Assembly (NCBI RefSeq): GCF_900109465.1
Contig: NZ_FOAZ01000012.1
Location: 62,001 to 126,000 of the forward strand
Source: Streptacidiphilus jiangxiensis
GTDB lineage: Bacteria > Actinomycetota > Actinomycetes > Streptomycetales > Streptomycetaceae
Reading direction: 5' to 3'
DNA length: 64,000 nucleotides
Positions 27,682-39,418 of the stretch are shown here, piece after piece. The notes under the pieces were generated by a model that was given only the letters and a program-made list of their open reading frames with translations, was not told the origin of the DNA and did no database searches. Both the position numbers and the translations under genes were made by a program. Numbering within the stretch: the stretch's first letter is position 1; every line of letters begins with the position of its first letter.

Positions 27682-28426
27682 CCTGCGCCGCGGTGCTGGT
27701 CACCGGCACCGACCAGTCCTTGCCCGCGTAGTACCAGGCGTAGGTGCCGGTCGTGGTGGCCTTGGTCTCCGCCCGCATGTAGCCGTGCGAGTCCGTCCTG
27801 GTGCGGGCGACCGTCTGCCAGGTGGAGCCACCGGCCGCCTTGAAGCGCAGCTGCACCGGCTGGCCCGGATTCCAGGCCCACAGCCCGGTCTTCCAGTCCG
27901 GCTGCATCAGCTGGCCCTCGATGTCGAGGACGGTGCCCGCGGTGGCGCTGGACTGGGTACCGGTCAGCGTGGCGTAGCCGTCCTTCTTGATGAAGAACTT
28001 GCCGGCCGTGTCGGACTCGAAGCGGTCCCCGTCGTTGGCGGTCGCGGTGGCCTGGACGTACCACTGGCCGGCCATGTTGTCGTAGATGTCGTGCTTGGCC
28101 AGGTCCACCGTGAACGAGCCGGTGCAGACCGAGACGGTCCTGCTCTTCGCCACGCAGGGCGCGGGCGTGGGCCGCAGCACCCCGTAGTTGCTGCCCCAGA
28201 CGCCGATCTTGTCGACGGACCTGATACCCGACTTGTCCTCGGCGGTGATGGCGAACGTCACAGTCGTGGCGTCGGTGCCCTTGAGCACGACCGGCTGTCC
28301 CTCGTTCACCACCACGTGGGTGATCCGGGTCGAGCCGCTGGACTGCTGCTCGCCGATCGAGGGCAGCACGATGCCGCCCACCGCGAGCACGCCGGAGGCC
28401 AGCAGGAGCACGGACCGTCTGCGCAT
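27668..28426 (-). CDS. Secreted protein of unknown function
   Basis: 252 residues from the ATG at 28426 (MRRRSVLLLASGVLAVGG), preceded by an AGGAAGAGGAAG tract. A signal peptide ends near residue 25-30. The mature part looks like two beta-sandwich domains: a first with VVVNEGQPVVLKGTDATTVT and cysteines in APCVAKS and SVCTGS, a second with WNPGQPVQLRFKAAGG. I do not recognise the family. The 3' end overlaps ybaK tail to tail by 14 bp. Confidence 0.72.
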   Translation of the reverse strand: MRRRSVLLLASGVLAVGGIVLPSIGEQQSSGSTRITHVVVNEGQPVVLKGTDATTVTFAITAEDKSGIRSVDKIGVWGSNYGVLRPTPAPCVAKSRTVSVCTGSFTVDLAKHDIYDNMAGQWYVQATATANDGDRFESDTAGKFFIKKDGYATLTGTQSSATAGTVLDIEGQLMQPDWKTGLWAWNPGQPVQLRFKAAGGSTWQTVARTRTDSHGYMRAETKATTTGTYAWYYAGKDWSVPVTSTAAQVSVG

Positions 28427-28597
28427 CTTCCTCTTCCTCGATCGACCGTCGACCGGCTGCCGACCGGACGTCGACCGCACCCATTGTCCCCGACCCGGCG
28501 CACCACCCGTCCGCCCCCGTGCGACGGGTGCCCGCGAGCGGCGTAGGCTCTACGCGGTCCGGGTCTCCCCCAGCGCGCCCGGCCGGTGAGGGAGCTC

Positions 28598-29620
28598 GTG
28601 AGCACGGTGGACACGGTGGCAGCAGGACAGCGGGCGGCGACGGCCGCCGCCGCGACCGCCGTCTGCTGCGTCGTGCGGGACGTCGTGAAGACCTACCGGG
28701 TCGGCCGCGGTACGAAGGCCACGCAGGTGCGGGCGAACGACGGCGTCTCGCTGGAGATCGCCCGCGGCGAGGTCTTCGGCCTGCTGGGCCCCAACGGCGC
28801 CGGCAAGTCGACCCTGGTCCGCCAGCTGACCGGCCTGCTGCGGCCGGACTCCGGCCGGATCGAGATCCTCGGCCACGACATCGTCCGCCACCCGGACCGG
28901 GCCTCCCGGCTGCTCTCCTACCTCGGCCAGGAGTCCACGGCGTTGGACGAGCTGACCGTGCACCTCGCCATCGAGACCACCGCCCGGCTGCGCGGCCTGT
29001 CGGCCACCGCCGCCCGCGCCACGACCGCCGACGTGATCGACGAGCTGGGGCTCGGCCCGATCGCCGGCCGCCCGCTGGCCAAGCTCTCCGGCGGCCAGCG
29101 CCGCCTCGCCTGCTTCGGGGCCGCACTCGCCGGTATGCGCCCGCTGCTGGTCCTGGACGAGCCGACGACGGGCATGGATCCGGTCGCCCGCCGCGCGGTC
29201 TGGTCCGCCGTCGACCGCCGCCGCAGCGCCGACGGCACGACGGTGCTGCTGGTCACCCACAACGTCATCGAGGCCGAGACGGTGCTGGACCGTGTCGCCG
29301 TCGTCGACGAGGGCCGGATCATCGCCTGCGACACCCCGGGTGGGCTGAAGGCGATGGTCGACGGCTCCGTCCGGCTCGACCTGGTCTGGCGCGACGAGGC
29401 ACCCACCACGCTGCCGCTGGTCGCCGCGCTGGCCACCCGCGCCGCCGTCAGCGGTCGCCGCTGGACCGTGCGCACCGACCCCGGCGAGGCCCGCGAGCTG
29501 GTCGCCCAGGTCACCGCCGGCCCGGCGTTCGCGGCGCTCGACGACTTCTCGCTCTCCACGCCCAGCCTGGAGGACGTCTACCTGCTGCTCGGCGGCCGTC
29601 ACGAGGGGCTGGAGAAGTGA
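28598..29620 (+). CDS. ABC transporter ATP-binding protein
   Basis: 340 residues from a GTG at 28598; an in-frame GTG at 28586 is an alternative, and GAGGGAG lies very close upstream of the chosen one. Walker A is GPNGAGKST, the signature LSGGQRR, Walker B LLVLDEPTTGMD and the switch His in LLVTHNV. The C-terminal 90 residues follow the DrrA/NatA pattern of drug or lipid export systems. The stop overlaps the permease start (GTGA), so the two form one exporter. Confidence 0.93.
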   Translation: MSTVDTVAAGQRAATAAAATAVCCVVRDVVKTYRVGRGTKATQVRANDGVSLEIARGEVFGLLGPNGAGKSTLVRQLTGLLRPDSGRIEILGHDIVRHPDRASRLLSYLGQESTALDELTVHLAIETTARLRGLSATAARATTADVIDELGLGPIAGRPLAKLSGGQRRLACFGAALAGMRPLLVLDEPTTGMDPVARRAVWSAVDRRRSADGTTVLLVTHNVIEAETVLDRVAVVDEGRIIACDTPGGLKAMVDGSVRLDLVWRDEAPTTLPLVAALATRAAVSGRRWTVRTDPGEARELVAQVTAGPAFAALDDFSLSTPSLEDVYLLLGGRHEGLEK

Positions 29621-30399
29621 GCGTTCCCCTCCCCGCGATCGAGCTCGCACCGCGCGCGGGCCTGCTGCCCTCCCTCGGCGCGGTCTACCGGGCCCAGCTC
29701 TCCCGAGCCCGGGTGGCCCGCATCCCGTTGCTGTTCGTGGCCACGTTCCAGTCCATCGGGATCCTGGTCATGATGCGCGGAGTCGTCGGCGCGCACGACA
29801 CCGAGGCGGCGCGGGACGTCGTGGCCGGCTCGGCGGTGCTGGTGGTCGCGTTCGTCGCGCTGAACCTCTTCGCCCAGTACTTCGGCAAGCTCCGCGCGAC
29901 GGGCGGCCTGGACCACTACGCGACGCTGCCGGTCCCGGCGGCCTCCGTGGTGCTCGGCACGGCGGGCGCGTACGCGTCGTTCACGGTGCCCGGCACGCTG
30001 GTGACGGCGGCCGTCGGCTGCGCGATGTTCCAGCTGCCGTGGGTGCACGCATGGATCCTGCTGGTCGTCATCCCGCTCGCCGGCGCGGCCCTGGCCGGGG
30101 TCGGCGCGGCGCTCGGCCTCCTGGCGCCCCGGCAGGAGATCGCGACACTGCTCGGCCAACTCGGCATGTCGGCGGCACTGCTGCTGGGTGTCCTCCCGGC
30201 GAGCCACATGCCGACCGCGATCCGCTGGCTGCGCGACCTGCTGCCGTCCACCTACGGCGTCGAGGCCTTCGCCCGCACGTTCGCTCCGCAGCCCGACTGG
30301 GCGGTGGTGGTGGCGGACCTCGCCGTCTGCGCCGCCGTCGGCGTGCTGTCGCTGACGCTGGCCACCTGGGCGTACCGCAGGGCCGCGACCCGGGCCTGA
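29617..30399 (+). CDS. ABC-2-type transporter permease
   Basis: 260 residues from a GTG within the stop of the ATPase gene. Six hydrophobic segments are seen (about 36-56, 66-86, 107-130, 135-158, 165-185, 232-252), as in DrrB/ABC-2 permeases. With the ATPase it would form a homodimeric export pump. Substrate unknown; no resistance or biosynthetic gene lies nearby. Confidence 0.9.
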   Translation: MSVPLPAIELAPRAGLLPSLGAVYRAQLSRARVARIPLLFVATFQSIGILVMMRGVVGAHDTEAARDVVAGSAVLVVAFVALNLFAQYFGKLRATGGLDHYATLPVPAASVVLGTAGAYASFTVPGTLVTAAVGCAMFQLPWVHAWILLVVIPLAGAALAGVGAALGLLAPRQEIATLLGQLGMSAALLLGVLPASHMPTAIRWLRDLLPSTYGVEAFARTFAPQPDWAVVVADLAVCAAVGVLSLTLATWAYRRAATRA

Positions 30400-30472
30400 G
30401 CACGGCGCCGAGCTCGGCCCGGAGCGCGGGTCCGTCCGCGCGGCGGCCGGACGGACGTGCGACCATGTCCCG

Positions 30473-31150
30473 GTGACCGCACCCAACGCCCCCGAGGGCC
30501 ACAGCCAGCCTCCGTCCGTGCCTCCGGTTCCGCCCGGTGCCGACCAGGTGTGGGCCCCCACCACGGACGCCCCGCGGCCGCGTCCCGACTACCGCCGCGA
30601 GATCCTCGTCGGCCTCGCCCTGGTGGTCGGTTCGGCCGTCGCCGGGGTGCTGTTCGGTCTGCTGTGGCACGCGGTGGCGCCTCGGGTCCCGCTCTACTCC
30701 GACGGCACGGCGGTCTACCTGCGCGACCCCGAGGGTGAGCAGCAGATCGCGGCCGACGGCTGGTTCGCCCTCATCGGCGGCTGCTTCGGCGTGGTCACGG
30801 CGGCCCTGGCGTACTGGCTCACCCGCAGGCGCGGGGCGGGCCTCGCGGTCCCGATCGGCCTCACCCTGGGCGGCCTCGCGGCCGGCTGGGTCGCCTGGCA
30901 ACTGGGCACGCACCTCGGTCAGACGGACATCCTGAAGCTGGCCGCGACCGTGCCGAAGAACACCGACTTCTCGCGTCCGCTCCAACTCGGGGCGAAGACC
31001 GCGATCGTGGCCTGGCCGATGGCGGCGCTGCTGACCTTCCTCGCCGCGACGGCCCTGTTCACGCCGAAGGACGAGCCCCACCTGCCGCACCCGCTGCCGC
31101 CGCAGCCGCCACTGGACCCTCGGTCGCCGCAGCAGCCGCAGGAGCACTGA
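30473..31150 (+). CDS. Four-helix membrane protein, possibly DUF2567
   Basis: 225 residues from a GTG. A Pro-rich N-terminus of about 40 residues precedes four hydrophobic segments (about 45-66, 94-114, 122-144, 180-200). The first external loop has VPLYSDGTAVYLRDPEGEQQ and a later loop QTDILKLAATVPKNTDF. This resembles the actinobacterial DUF2567 family, with moderate confidence. The Pro-rich tail overlaps the convergent AraC gene by 92 bp. Confidence 0.72.
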   Translation: MTAPNAPEGHSQPPSVPPVPPGADQVWAPTTDAPRPRPDYRREILVGLALVVGSAVAGVLFGLLWHAVAPRVPLYSDGTAVYLRDPEGEQQIAADGWFALIGGCFGVVTAALAYWLTRRRGAGLAVPIGLTLGGLAAGWVAWQLGTHLGQTDILKLAATVPKNTDFSRPLQLGAKTAIVAWPMAALLTFLAATALFTPKDEPHLPHPLPPQPPLDPRSPQQPQEH

Positions 31151-32051
31151 GCGCACGGTAGCGGCCCGGCGTCACGCCGAACTCCCGCTGGAACGCGTGC
31201 GAGAGGGCGTACGGGGTGCCGTAGCCGACCCGGCGCGCCACGCCGCCCAGCGGGTCGGTGGTCCCCCGCAGCAGTTCCGCGGCCAAGGTGAGCCGCCACC
31301 AGGTGAGGTAGGCCATGGGCGGGCGGCCCACCAGGGCCGAGAACCGACGGGCGAGCGTGGGCCGGGACACGCCCACCTCCTCCGCGAGGCGCTCGTTGGT
31401 CCACGGCGCCGCCGGATCGGTGTGCAGAGCTCGCAGCGCCGCGGAGGTCACCGGGTCCGCCAGCACCGCAGGCCAGGCACCGCTCGCGCCCTCGTCCAGC
31501 CGGGCGCGGATCATGTAGACGAGGAGCAGGTCCAGCAGGCTGGGCAGCGCGATGCAGGCACCCGGCCGGCGCTCGTCCAGCTCCCGGCCCAACAGGTCGA
31601 TCGCGGCCCGCAGTTCGGGGTGGCTGCCGACGCGGTTCGGCAGGTGGATCACCTGCGGCAGCTCCGCGAGCAGCGGATGGACCCGACTTCGGTCGAGCCG
31701 GTACTTGCCGCACAACAGCTCCACCTCGCCGGGCCCGGGCCGCTGCACGCGCGGCACCCGCCCCTCGGCCCAGGCCTCGAACGGCACGGCGTGCCGCGTC
31801 TGGGCCGGGTCGGCGTCGACGTCCGCGAGGACGTGCCCCGCGCCGTGCGGCAGCAGCACCGCATCGCCCGGCCCGAGCACGACCGTCCCACCGTCCTCGG
31901 TGAGCAGCCGGCAGCCGCCCGTCAGCACCACGTGGAAACCCGCACCGTCGTAGGGCGCCAGCCGCGTGCACCAACTCCCCCCGACCCGCACCCGGTTCGA
32001 GGAGGGCCGCCCGATCTGGACGGCTCTGATCGCGTCACTCACCACGTCCAT
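31059..32051 (-). CDS. AraC-family transcriptional regulator
   Basis: 330 residues from the ATG at 32051 (MDVVSDAIRAVQIGRPSS). An N-terminal cupin-type domain (about 20-100, with LGPGDAVLLPHGAGH) leads to two C-terminal helix-turn-helix motifs: WTNERLAEEVGVSRPTLARR and GGVARRVGYGTPYALSHAFQ, ending REFGVTPGRYRA. An Ala-rich tail of about 30 residues lies beyond the domain, antisense to the end of the upstream membrane-protein gene. It diverges from an MBL-fold gene and probably controls it. Confidence 0.92.
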   Translation of the reverse strand: MDVVSDAIRAVQIGRPSSNRVRVGGSWCTRLAPYDGAGFHVVLTGGCRLLTEDGGTVVLGPGDAVLLPHGAGHVLADVDADPAQTRHAVPFEAWAEGRVPRVQRPGPGEVELLCGKYRLDRSRVHPLLAELPQVIHLPNRVGSHPELRAAIDLLGRELDERRPGACIALPSLLDLLLVYMIRARLDEGASGAWPAVLADPVTSAALRALHTDPAAPWTNERLAEEVGVSRPTLARRFSALVGRPPMAYLTWWRLTLAAELLRGTTDPLGGVARRVGYGTPYALSHAFQREFGVTPGRYRALSAPAAAAATEGPVAAAAAAGAAGGARPSA

Positions 32052-32089
32052 GCCCTCAGCGTACGCGCATGAGCGCCTTGCGTATTCGG

Positions 32090-32118
32090 ATGAGCCGATC
32101 ACGCATTGAGCGGCTCAT
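32090..32118. promoter_or_regulatory. Palindromic operator-like site between AraC and MBL genes
   Basis: ATGAGCCG (32090-32097) and CGGCTCAT (32111-32118) are perfect 8-bp inverted arms around a 13-base spacer. A further ATGAGCG occurs at 32069. The site sits in the 90-bp gap between the divergent genes. Confidence 0.6.
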
Positions 32119-32141
32119 GGCGCGGCCCTTAGCGTCGAGAC

Positions 32142-33032
32142 ATGAGCACTGAACCTGTGGAAGGCACGATGGTGGGCGGAGTCGAGATCCTCCGGGCGGT
32201 CGAGTGGCAGGACGCCTACGTCCCCGCCCGTCAGCTGGTCCCGGACTCCCGGGAGGCGGAGTGGCAGGACAACGCCGGCTGGCTGGCCCCCGACCACTGG
32301 CGGCCGGAGACCGACCAGGCCGTGGTCACCCTGCAGACCTGGGTGCTGCGCAGCGCCGGCCGCACGGTCCTGGTGGACACCGGCGTGGGCAACGGCCGCG
32401 AGCGGCCGGGCTCACCGTTGTTCCATCGCCGCGAGGGCGACTTCCTGGGGCGACTGGCCGCGGTGGGCGTGCGCCCGGAGGACGTGGACGTCGTGGTCAA
32501 CACCCATCTGCACGCCGACCACGTCGGCTGGAACACGCGCAGCGTGGACGGGGAGTGGGTGCCCACCTTCCCGAACGCCCGCTACCTGCTGCCCGCGGCG
32601 GACGACGCCTACTACGGCCCGGCGGGCGGCTACGGCGGCGGCCGACGGGTGGACGACAGGCTCCTCCACGAGGACAGCGTGGCCCCGATCGCCCGAGCCG
32701 GGCAGTTGGAGCTGTGGGAGGACAGCCTCCGCATCGACGAGCACCTCACCCTGGAAGCCGCCCCGGGCCACACCCCCGGCTCTTCGGTCCTCCGTCTCGC
32801 CTCCGGCACGAACCGTGCCGTCTTCGTCGGCGACATGCTGCACAGCCCGGTCCAGATCCTCGACCCCTCCCACAGCAGCTGCTTCTGCCTCGACCCGGCA
32901 CAGGCGGCCACCACCCGCCGTCGAATCCTGGAACGTGCGGCGGACCAACGGGAGCTGGTCATCCCGGCGCACTTCGGTGGCACCGGCATGGTCGAAGTGC
33001 ACCGGGCCGGCACTGGATTCCGCGTCAGCTAG
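32142..33032 (+). CDS. MBL-fold metallo-hydrolase
   Basis: 296 residues from the ATG at 32142. The zinc-binding signature is NTHLHADHVGWN, with further ligands in EAAPGHTPGSSV, VFVGDMLHSP and IPAHFGGTG. The order matches glyoxalase II/lactonase-type MBL enzymes. Substrate unknown: quorum lactones, glyoxalase products or others are all possible. It is transcribed away from the AraC regulator. Confidence 0.9.
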   Translation: MSTEPVEGTMVGGVEILRAVEWQDAYVPARQLVPDSREAEWQDNAGWLAPDHWRPETDQAVVTLQTWVLRSAGRTVLVDTGVGNGRERPGSPLFHRREGDFLGRLAAVGVRPEDVDVVVNTHLHADHVGWNTRSVDGEWVPTFPNARYLLPAADDAYYGPAGGYGGGRRVDDRLLHEDSVAPIARAGQLELWEDSLRIDEHLTLEAAPGHTPGSSVLRLASGTNRAVFVGDMLHSPVQILDPSHSSCFCLDPAQAATTRRRILERAADQRELVIPAHFGGTGMVEVHRAGTGFRVS

Positions 33033-33055
33033 GCGCACCCCTGGGGGGTAGCAAC

Positions 33056-36613
<3,558 letters not shown>

Positions 36614-36753
36614 GGCGGACAAGACTCCCTCAGGCAGTCGGCGGCGGTGAAGAACTCAGCCTACCCGCGCCACACGTGCCGACGGGCACCGCACGCGCAA
36701 CATCCTGCGCGGGATACTGTGACCTCCACAATAGGTGGACGAAACGGACATGA

Positions 36754-37779
36754 ATGGACCTGAAGGTGCTCAGCCAGCTGATCGCCGTCACGGCGACGAT
36801 CGGCCTGACACTGCTCATCGGCTGGCTGGTCGACAAGCTGCTGCAGCGGGTCGCGGCGAAGCACCCGGAGACGACGGTCTGGCCCCTGCTGCGGCGCTGC
36901 CGGATCCCGCTCCAGTTCGTCGTCTGCCTCTCGCTGCTCCTCGCGAACGCGCCCCTGGCCCAGCTGTTCGACCAGCACGCGGACGACGTCCGGCACGGCC
37001 TGCTCCTGGCGCTGATCGCCTCCGCCGGCTGGCTGCTCAACCGGGTGCTCGCCGCCGTGCTCTCCGGCTTCTTCAGCCGCTACCAGGAGGTCTCCGACGA
37101 CCCCTCCCGGGTCCAGCGGGTCCGCACCCAGGTCGTCATGCTGCGGCGGACCGCCGGCGCCCTGGTGATCCTGGTCACCGTCGGCGCGATGCTGCTCACC
37201 TTCCAGGAGATGCGCACCCTCGGCGCCTCCCTGCTCGCCTCGGCGGGCCTGATCGGCATCGTCGCCGGCATCGCGGCACAGAACACCCTCGGCAACTTCT
37301 TCGCCGGTCTGGTGATCGCCTTCGGCGACCTGGTCCGGATCGGCGACACGGTCGTGGTCGAGGGCCAGCAGGGCGTCGTGGAGGAGATCACCCTCTCCTA
37401 CCTGGTGGTCCGCCTGTGGGACCAGCGTCGCCTGGTGGTGCCGGTCTCCTACTTCGTCAGCCGCCCGTTCGAGAACTGGACCCGGGCCGACCCGCACACC
37501 ACCGGCTCGATCCTGCTCCACCTCGACCACACCACGCCGGTCGCCGAGCTGCGCGAGCAGTTCCACCGGCTGCTGCTGGACAGCAAGGAGTGGGACGGCC
37601 GCGACTGGGGCCTGGTGGTCTTCGACACCACCCCCTCCACGATCGTCGTCCGCGCCACGATGACCACCCGCAACCCGGACGACGCCTTCGTCCTCAAGGC
37701 CCACGCCCGCGAGTCCCTCATCGCCTGGCTCCGCGACCACCACCCGGACGCCCTCCCCCGCGTCCGCACGGGCGGGTAG
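36754..37779 (+). CDS. MscS-family mechanosensitive channel
   Basis: 341 residues. Four hydrophobic segments (about 7-28, 48-68, 85-105, 130-150) lead to the pore helix and the conserved MscS segment: GIVAGIAAQNTLGNFFAGLVIAF, then DLVRIGDTVVVEGQQGVVEEI and VPVSYFVSRPFENWTR. The C-terminal domain is cytoplasmic and ends in basic residues. It releases solutes on osmotic downshift. A small-conductance subtype is probable; no cyclic-nucleotide domain is present. Confidence 0.92.
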   Translation: MDLKVLSQLIAVTATIGLTLLIGWLVDKLLQRVAAKHPETTVWPLLRRCRIPLQFVVCLSLLLANAPLAQLFDQHADDVRHGLLLALIASAGWLLNRVLAAVLSGFFSRYQEVSDDPSRVQRVRTQVVMLRRTAGALVILVTVGAMLLTFQEMRTLGASLLASAGLIGIVAGIAAQNTLGNFFAGLVIAFGDLVRIGDTVVVEGQQGVVEEITLSYLVVRLWDQRRLVVPVSYFVSRPFENWTRADPHTTGSILLHLDHTTPVAELREQFHRLLLDSKEWDGRDWGLVVFDTTPSTIVVRATMTTRNPDDAFVLKAHARESLIAWLRDHHPDALPRVRTGG

Positions 37780-37794
37780 CCGGGACAGGCTCGG

Positions 37795-38775
37795 TCACCT
37801 GACGGGCCGCCGGTTGGCCAGCATCACCCCGGCCGCGACCAGCGCGGTGCCGGCCAGGACGGGGACGGTCAGCGGTTCGCCGAGCAGCGGAACGGCGGCC
37901 GCGGCCGTCAGTACGGGGCTGAGGCTGCCGACGGTGGTGCACCGTTCGGGGCCGAGGCGGCGGATCGCGGTGGCGTAGAAGAGGCCGGAGCAGATGCCGG
38001 TGCCGACGCCCTGGACGAGGAGGAAGACGAGCACGTCGTGCGGCGCGGCGTGGGTGAGCAGCGTGCTGGGCAGCACACCGAGCAGGGCCGCCAGGGCGAT
38101 GACGGCGAAGGTGGGGACGCAGAGCAGACCCATGGACCCGACGGGGTCGAGCGAGATCTCGCGCAGGCCGACCGTGTAGATCGCCCAGAGTCCGCTGGCG
38201 AGCAGCAGCAGGCCGACCCCCGCGAGGGTACGCCCGTCGACTCCCGCCAGATCGGGCGCCACCAGGGCGAGTGCGCCCAGACCGATGAGCCCGAGGCCCG
38301 CGCGCTGCAGCCCGCGCGGCACCCGGCCGGTGCGGACCGCGAGCGCGGCGACGAAGAGCGGGACCATCCCCGGCACCAGCGCGCCGACGAACGCCGCCGA
38401 GGTGAGCGCGCCGCCGTAGGTCGCCGCCAGGTAGAAGGGGACGCCGCCCCCGAGGACGATCTTCAGGGCGGCTGCCGGGCGCAGGCCCGCCGCGCGGGTG
38501 AACTGCCCACGGCGCCGCCACAGCGCCGGGGCCAGCACCAACGCCGGCAGCCCGAAGCGGATCAGCGCCGCGTCCGCCGGGCGCAGCGAGGAGGCGGCGA
38601 GCGCCCTGTCGCTGAGCGCGAACGCGCTCCACAGGCAGACCGTCGCCACCAGCGCGGCGACGCCGAGGGGGTCGGCCGTCCGCCGCCCGGTCGGACGGCC
38701 CGCCGCGGGCTCGACGGCGAGCGTCCGCTCCACGGCGGACTCGGTCGTCAGGGGCGTGACGGAGATCGGGGGCAT
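37795..38775 (-). CDS. DMT-superfamily (EamA) metabolite exporter
   Basis: 326 residues from the ATG at 38775, with a GGAG ten bases upstream. Ten hydrophobic segments in two repeated EamA halves are visible, starting at about 38 (VAALVATVCLWSAFALSD). Such proteins export amino acids or related metabolites. The gene diverges from an Lrp/AsnC regulator, which is a common arrangement for amino-acid exporters. Substrate unknown. Confidence 0.9.
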   Translation of the reverse strand: MPPISVTPLTTESAVERTLAVEPAAGRPTGRRTADPLGVAALVATVCLWSAFALSDRALAASSLRPADAALIRFGLPALVLAPALWRRRGQFTRAAGLRPAAALKIVLGGGVPFYLAATYGGALTSAAFVGALVPGMVPLFVAALAVRTGRVPRGLQRAGLGLIGLGALALVAPDLAGVDGRTLAGVGLLLLASGLWAIYTVGLREISLDPVGSMGLLCVPTFAVIALAALLGVLPSTLLTHAAPHDVLVFLLVQGVGTGICSGLFYATAIRRLGPERCTTVGSLSPVLTAAAAVPLLGEPLTVPVLAGTALVAAGVMLANRRPVR

Positions 38776-38881
38776 GGCGGCGTGACTCCACTGGCTGCCG
38801 GAAACGGCGGGAACGCGAGCAATGCTATGGCGACAGGCGTGGCATGCGATTGCTAAAAATGTCTCCAGAGACCAGCCAAGA

Positions 38882-38894
38882 GGCAGAATCTGCC
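38882..38894. promoter_or_regulatory. Perfect palindrome between the EamA exporter and Lrp regulator
   Basis: GGCAGAATCTGCC is a 13-bp perfect palindrome centred on A at 38888 and flanked on both sides by GCCAAGA-like sequence. It lies 35 bp before the Lrp start, as expected for an Lrp-family operator. Confidence 0.6.
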
Positions 38895-38929
38895 AAGACT
38901 CCACGATCTGAACAGAAGGCAGGAGAACC

Positions 38930-39418
38930 ATGGACGCCGTCGATCGGTCGATCGTCCGCGAGCTGCAGCAGGACGGCCGCCTGACCAACCAGGAGCTGGC
39001 GGACCGCGTCCGGCTCTCCCCCTCGCCGTGCCTGCGCCGGGTGCGCCGGCTCGAGGAGGCGGGCGTGATCGAGGGCTACACGGCCCTGGTGGACCAGTCC
39101 GTCTTCGGCCTGCCGGTCACCGCCTTCGTGCGGATCGGGCTGGAGCGGCACAACGCGGCGAGCGTGGAGGCCTTCGAGGAGCACGTCCAGCGGATCGACC
39201 ACATCCAGGACTGCTACCTGATGGCGGGCAGCACCGACTACCTGCTCCGCATCGTGGTCGAGGACCTCCAGGCCTACGAGCGCCTGGTCCGCACCCGCCT
39301 GCACGCGATCCCCGGCATCGCCTCCATCGAGTCCGAGTTCGCCTTCGGCAGCGTCAAGCACACGCGGGTCTTCCCGCAGCCGGCGCCCTTCCGGCCGGCG
39401 ACGGAGGACCGACTCTAG
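38930..39418 (+). CDS. Lrp/AsnC-family transcriptional regulator
   Basis: 162 residues. N-terminal helix-turn-helix: LTNQELADRVRLSPSPCLRRVRRLEEAGVIEGYTA; C-terminal RAM ligand-binding domain with QDCYLMAGSTDYLLRIV. It probably senses an amino acid and controls the divergent EamA exporter. It converges on an amino-acid permease gene; both stops share one CTAG. Confidence 0.95.
   Translation: MDAVDRSIVRELQQDGRLTNQELADRVRLSPSPCLRRVRRLEEAGVIEGYTALVDQSVFGLPVTAFVRIGLERHNAASVEAFEEHVQRIDHIQDCYLMAGSTDYLLRIVVEDLQAYERLVRTRLHAIPGIASIESEFAFGSVKHTRVFPQPAPFRPATEDRL

Noticed and set aside
28598-30399. ABC exporter as antibiotic self-resistance
   Set aside because: The ATPase and permease fit the DrrAB pattern, but no biosynthetic gene is near, so the substrate cannot be named.
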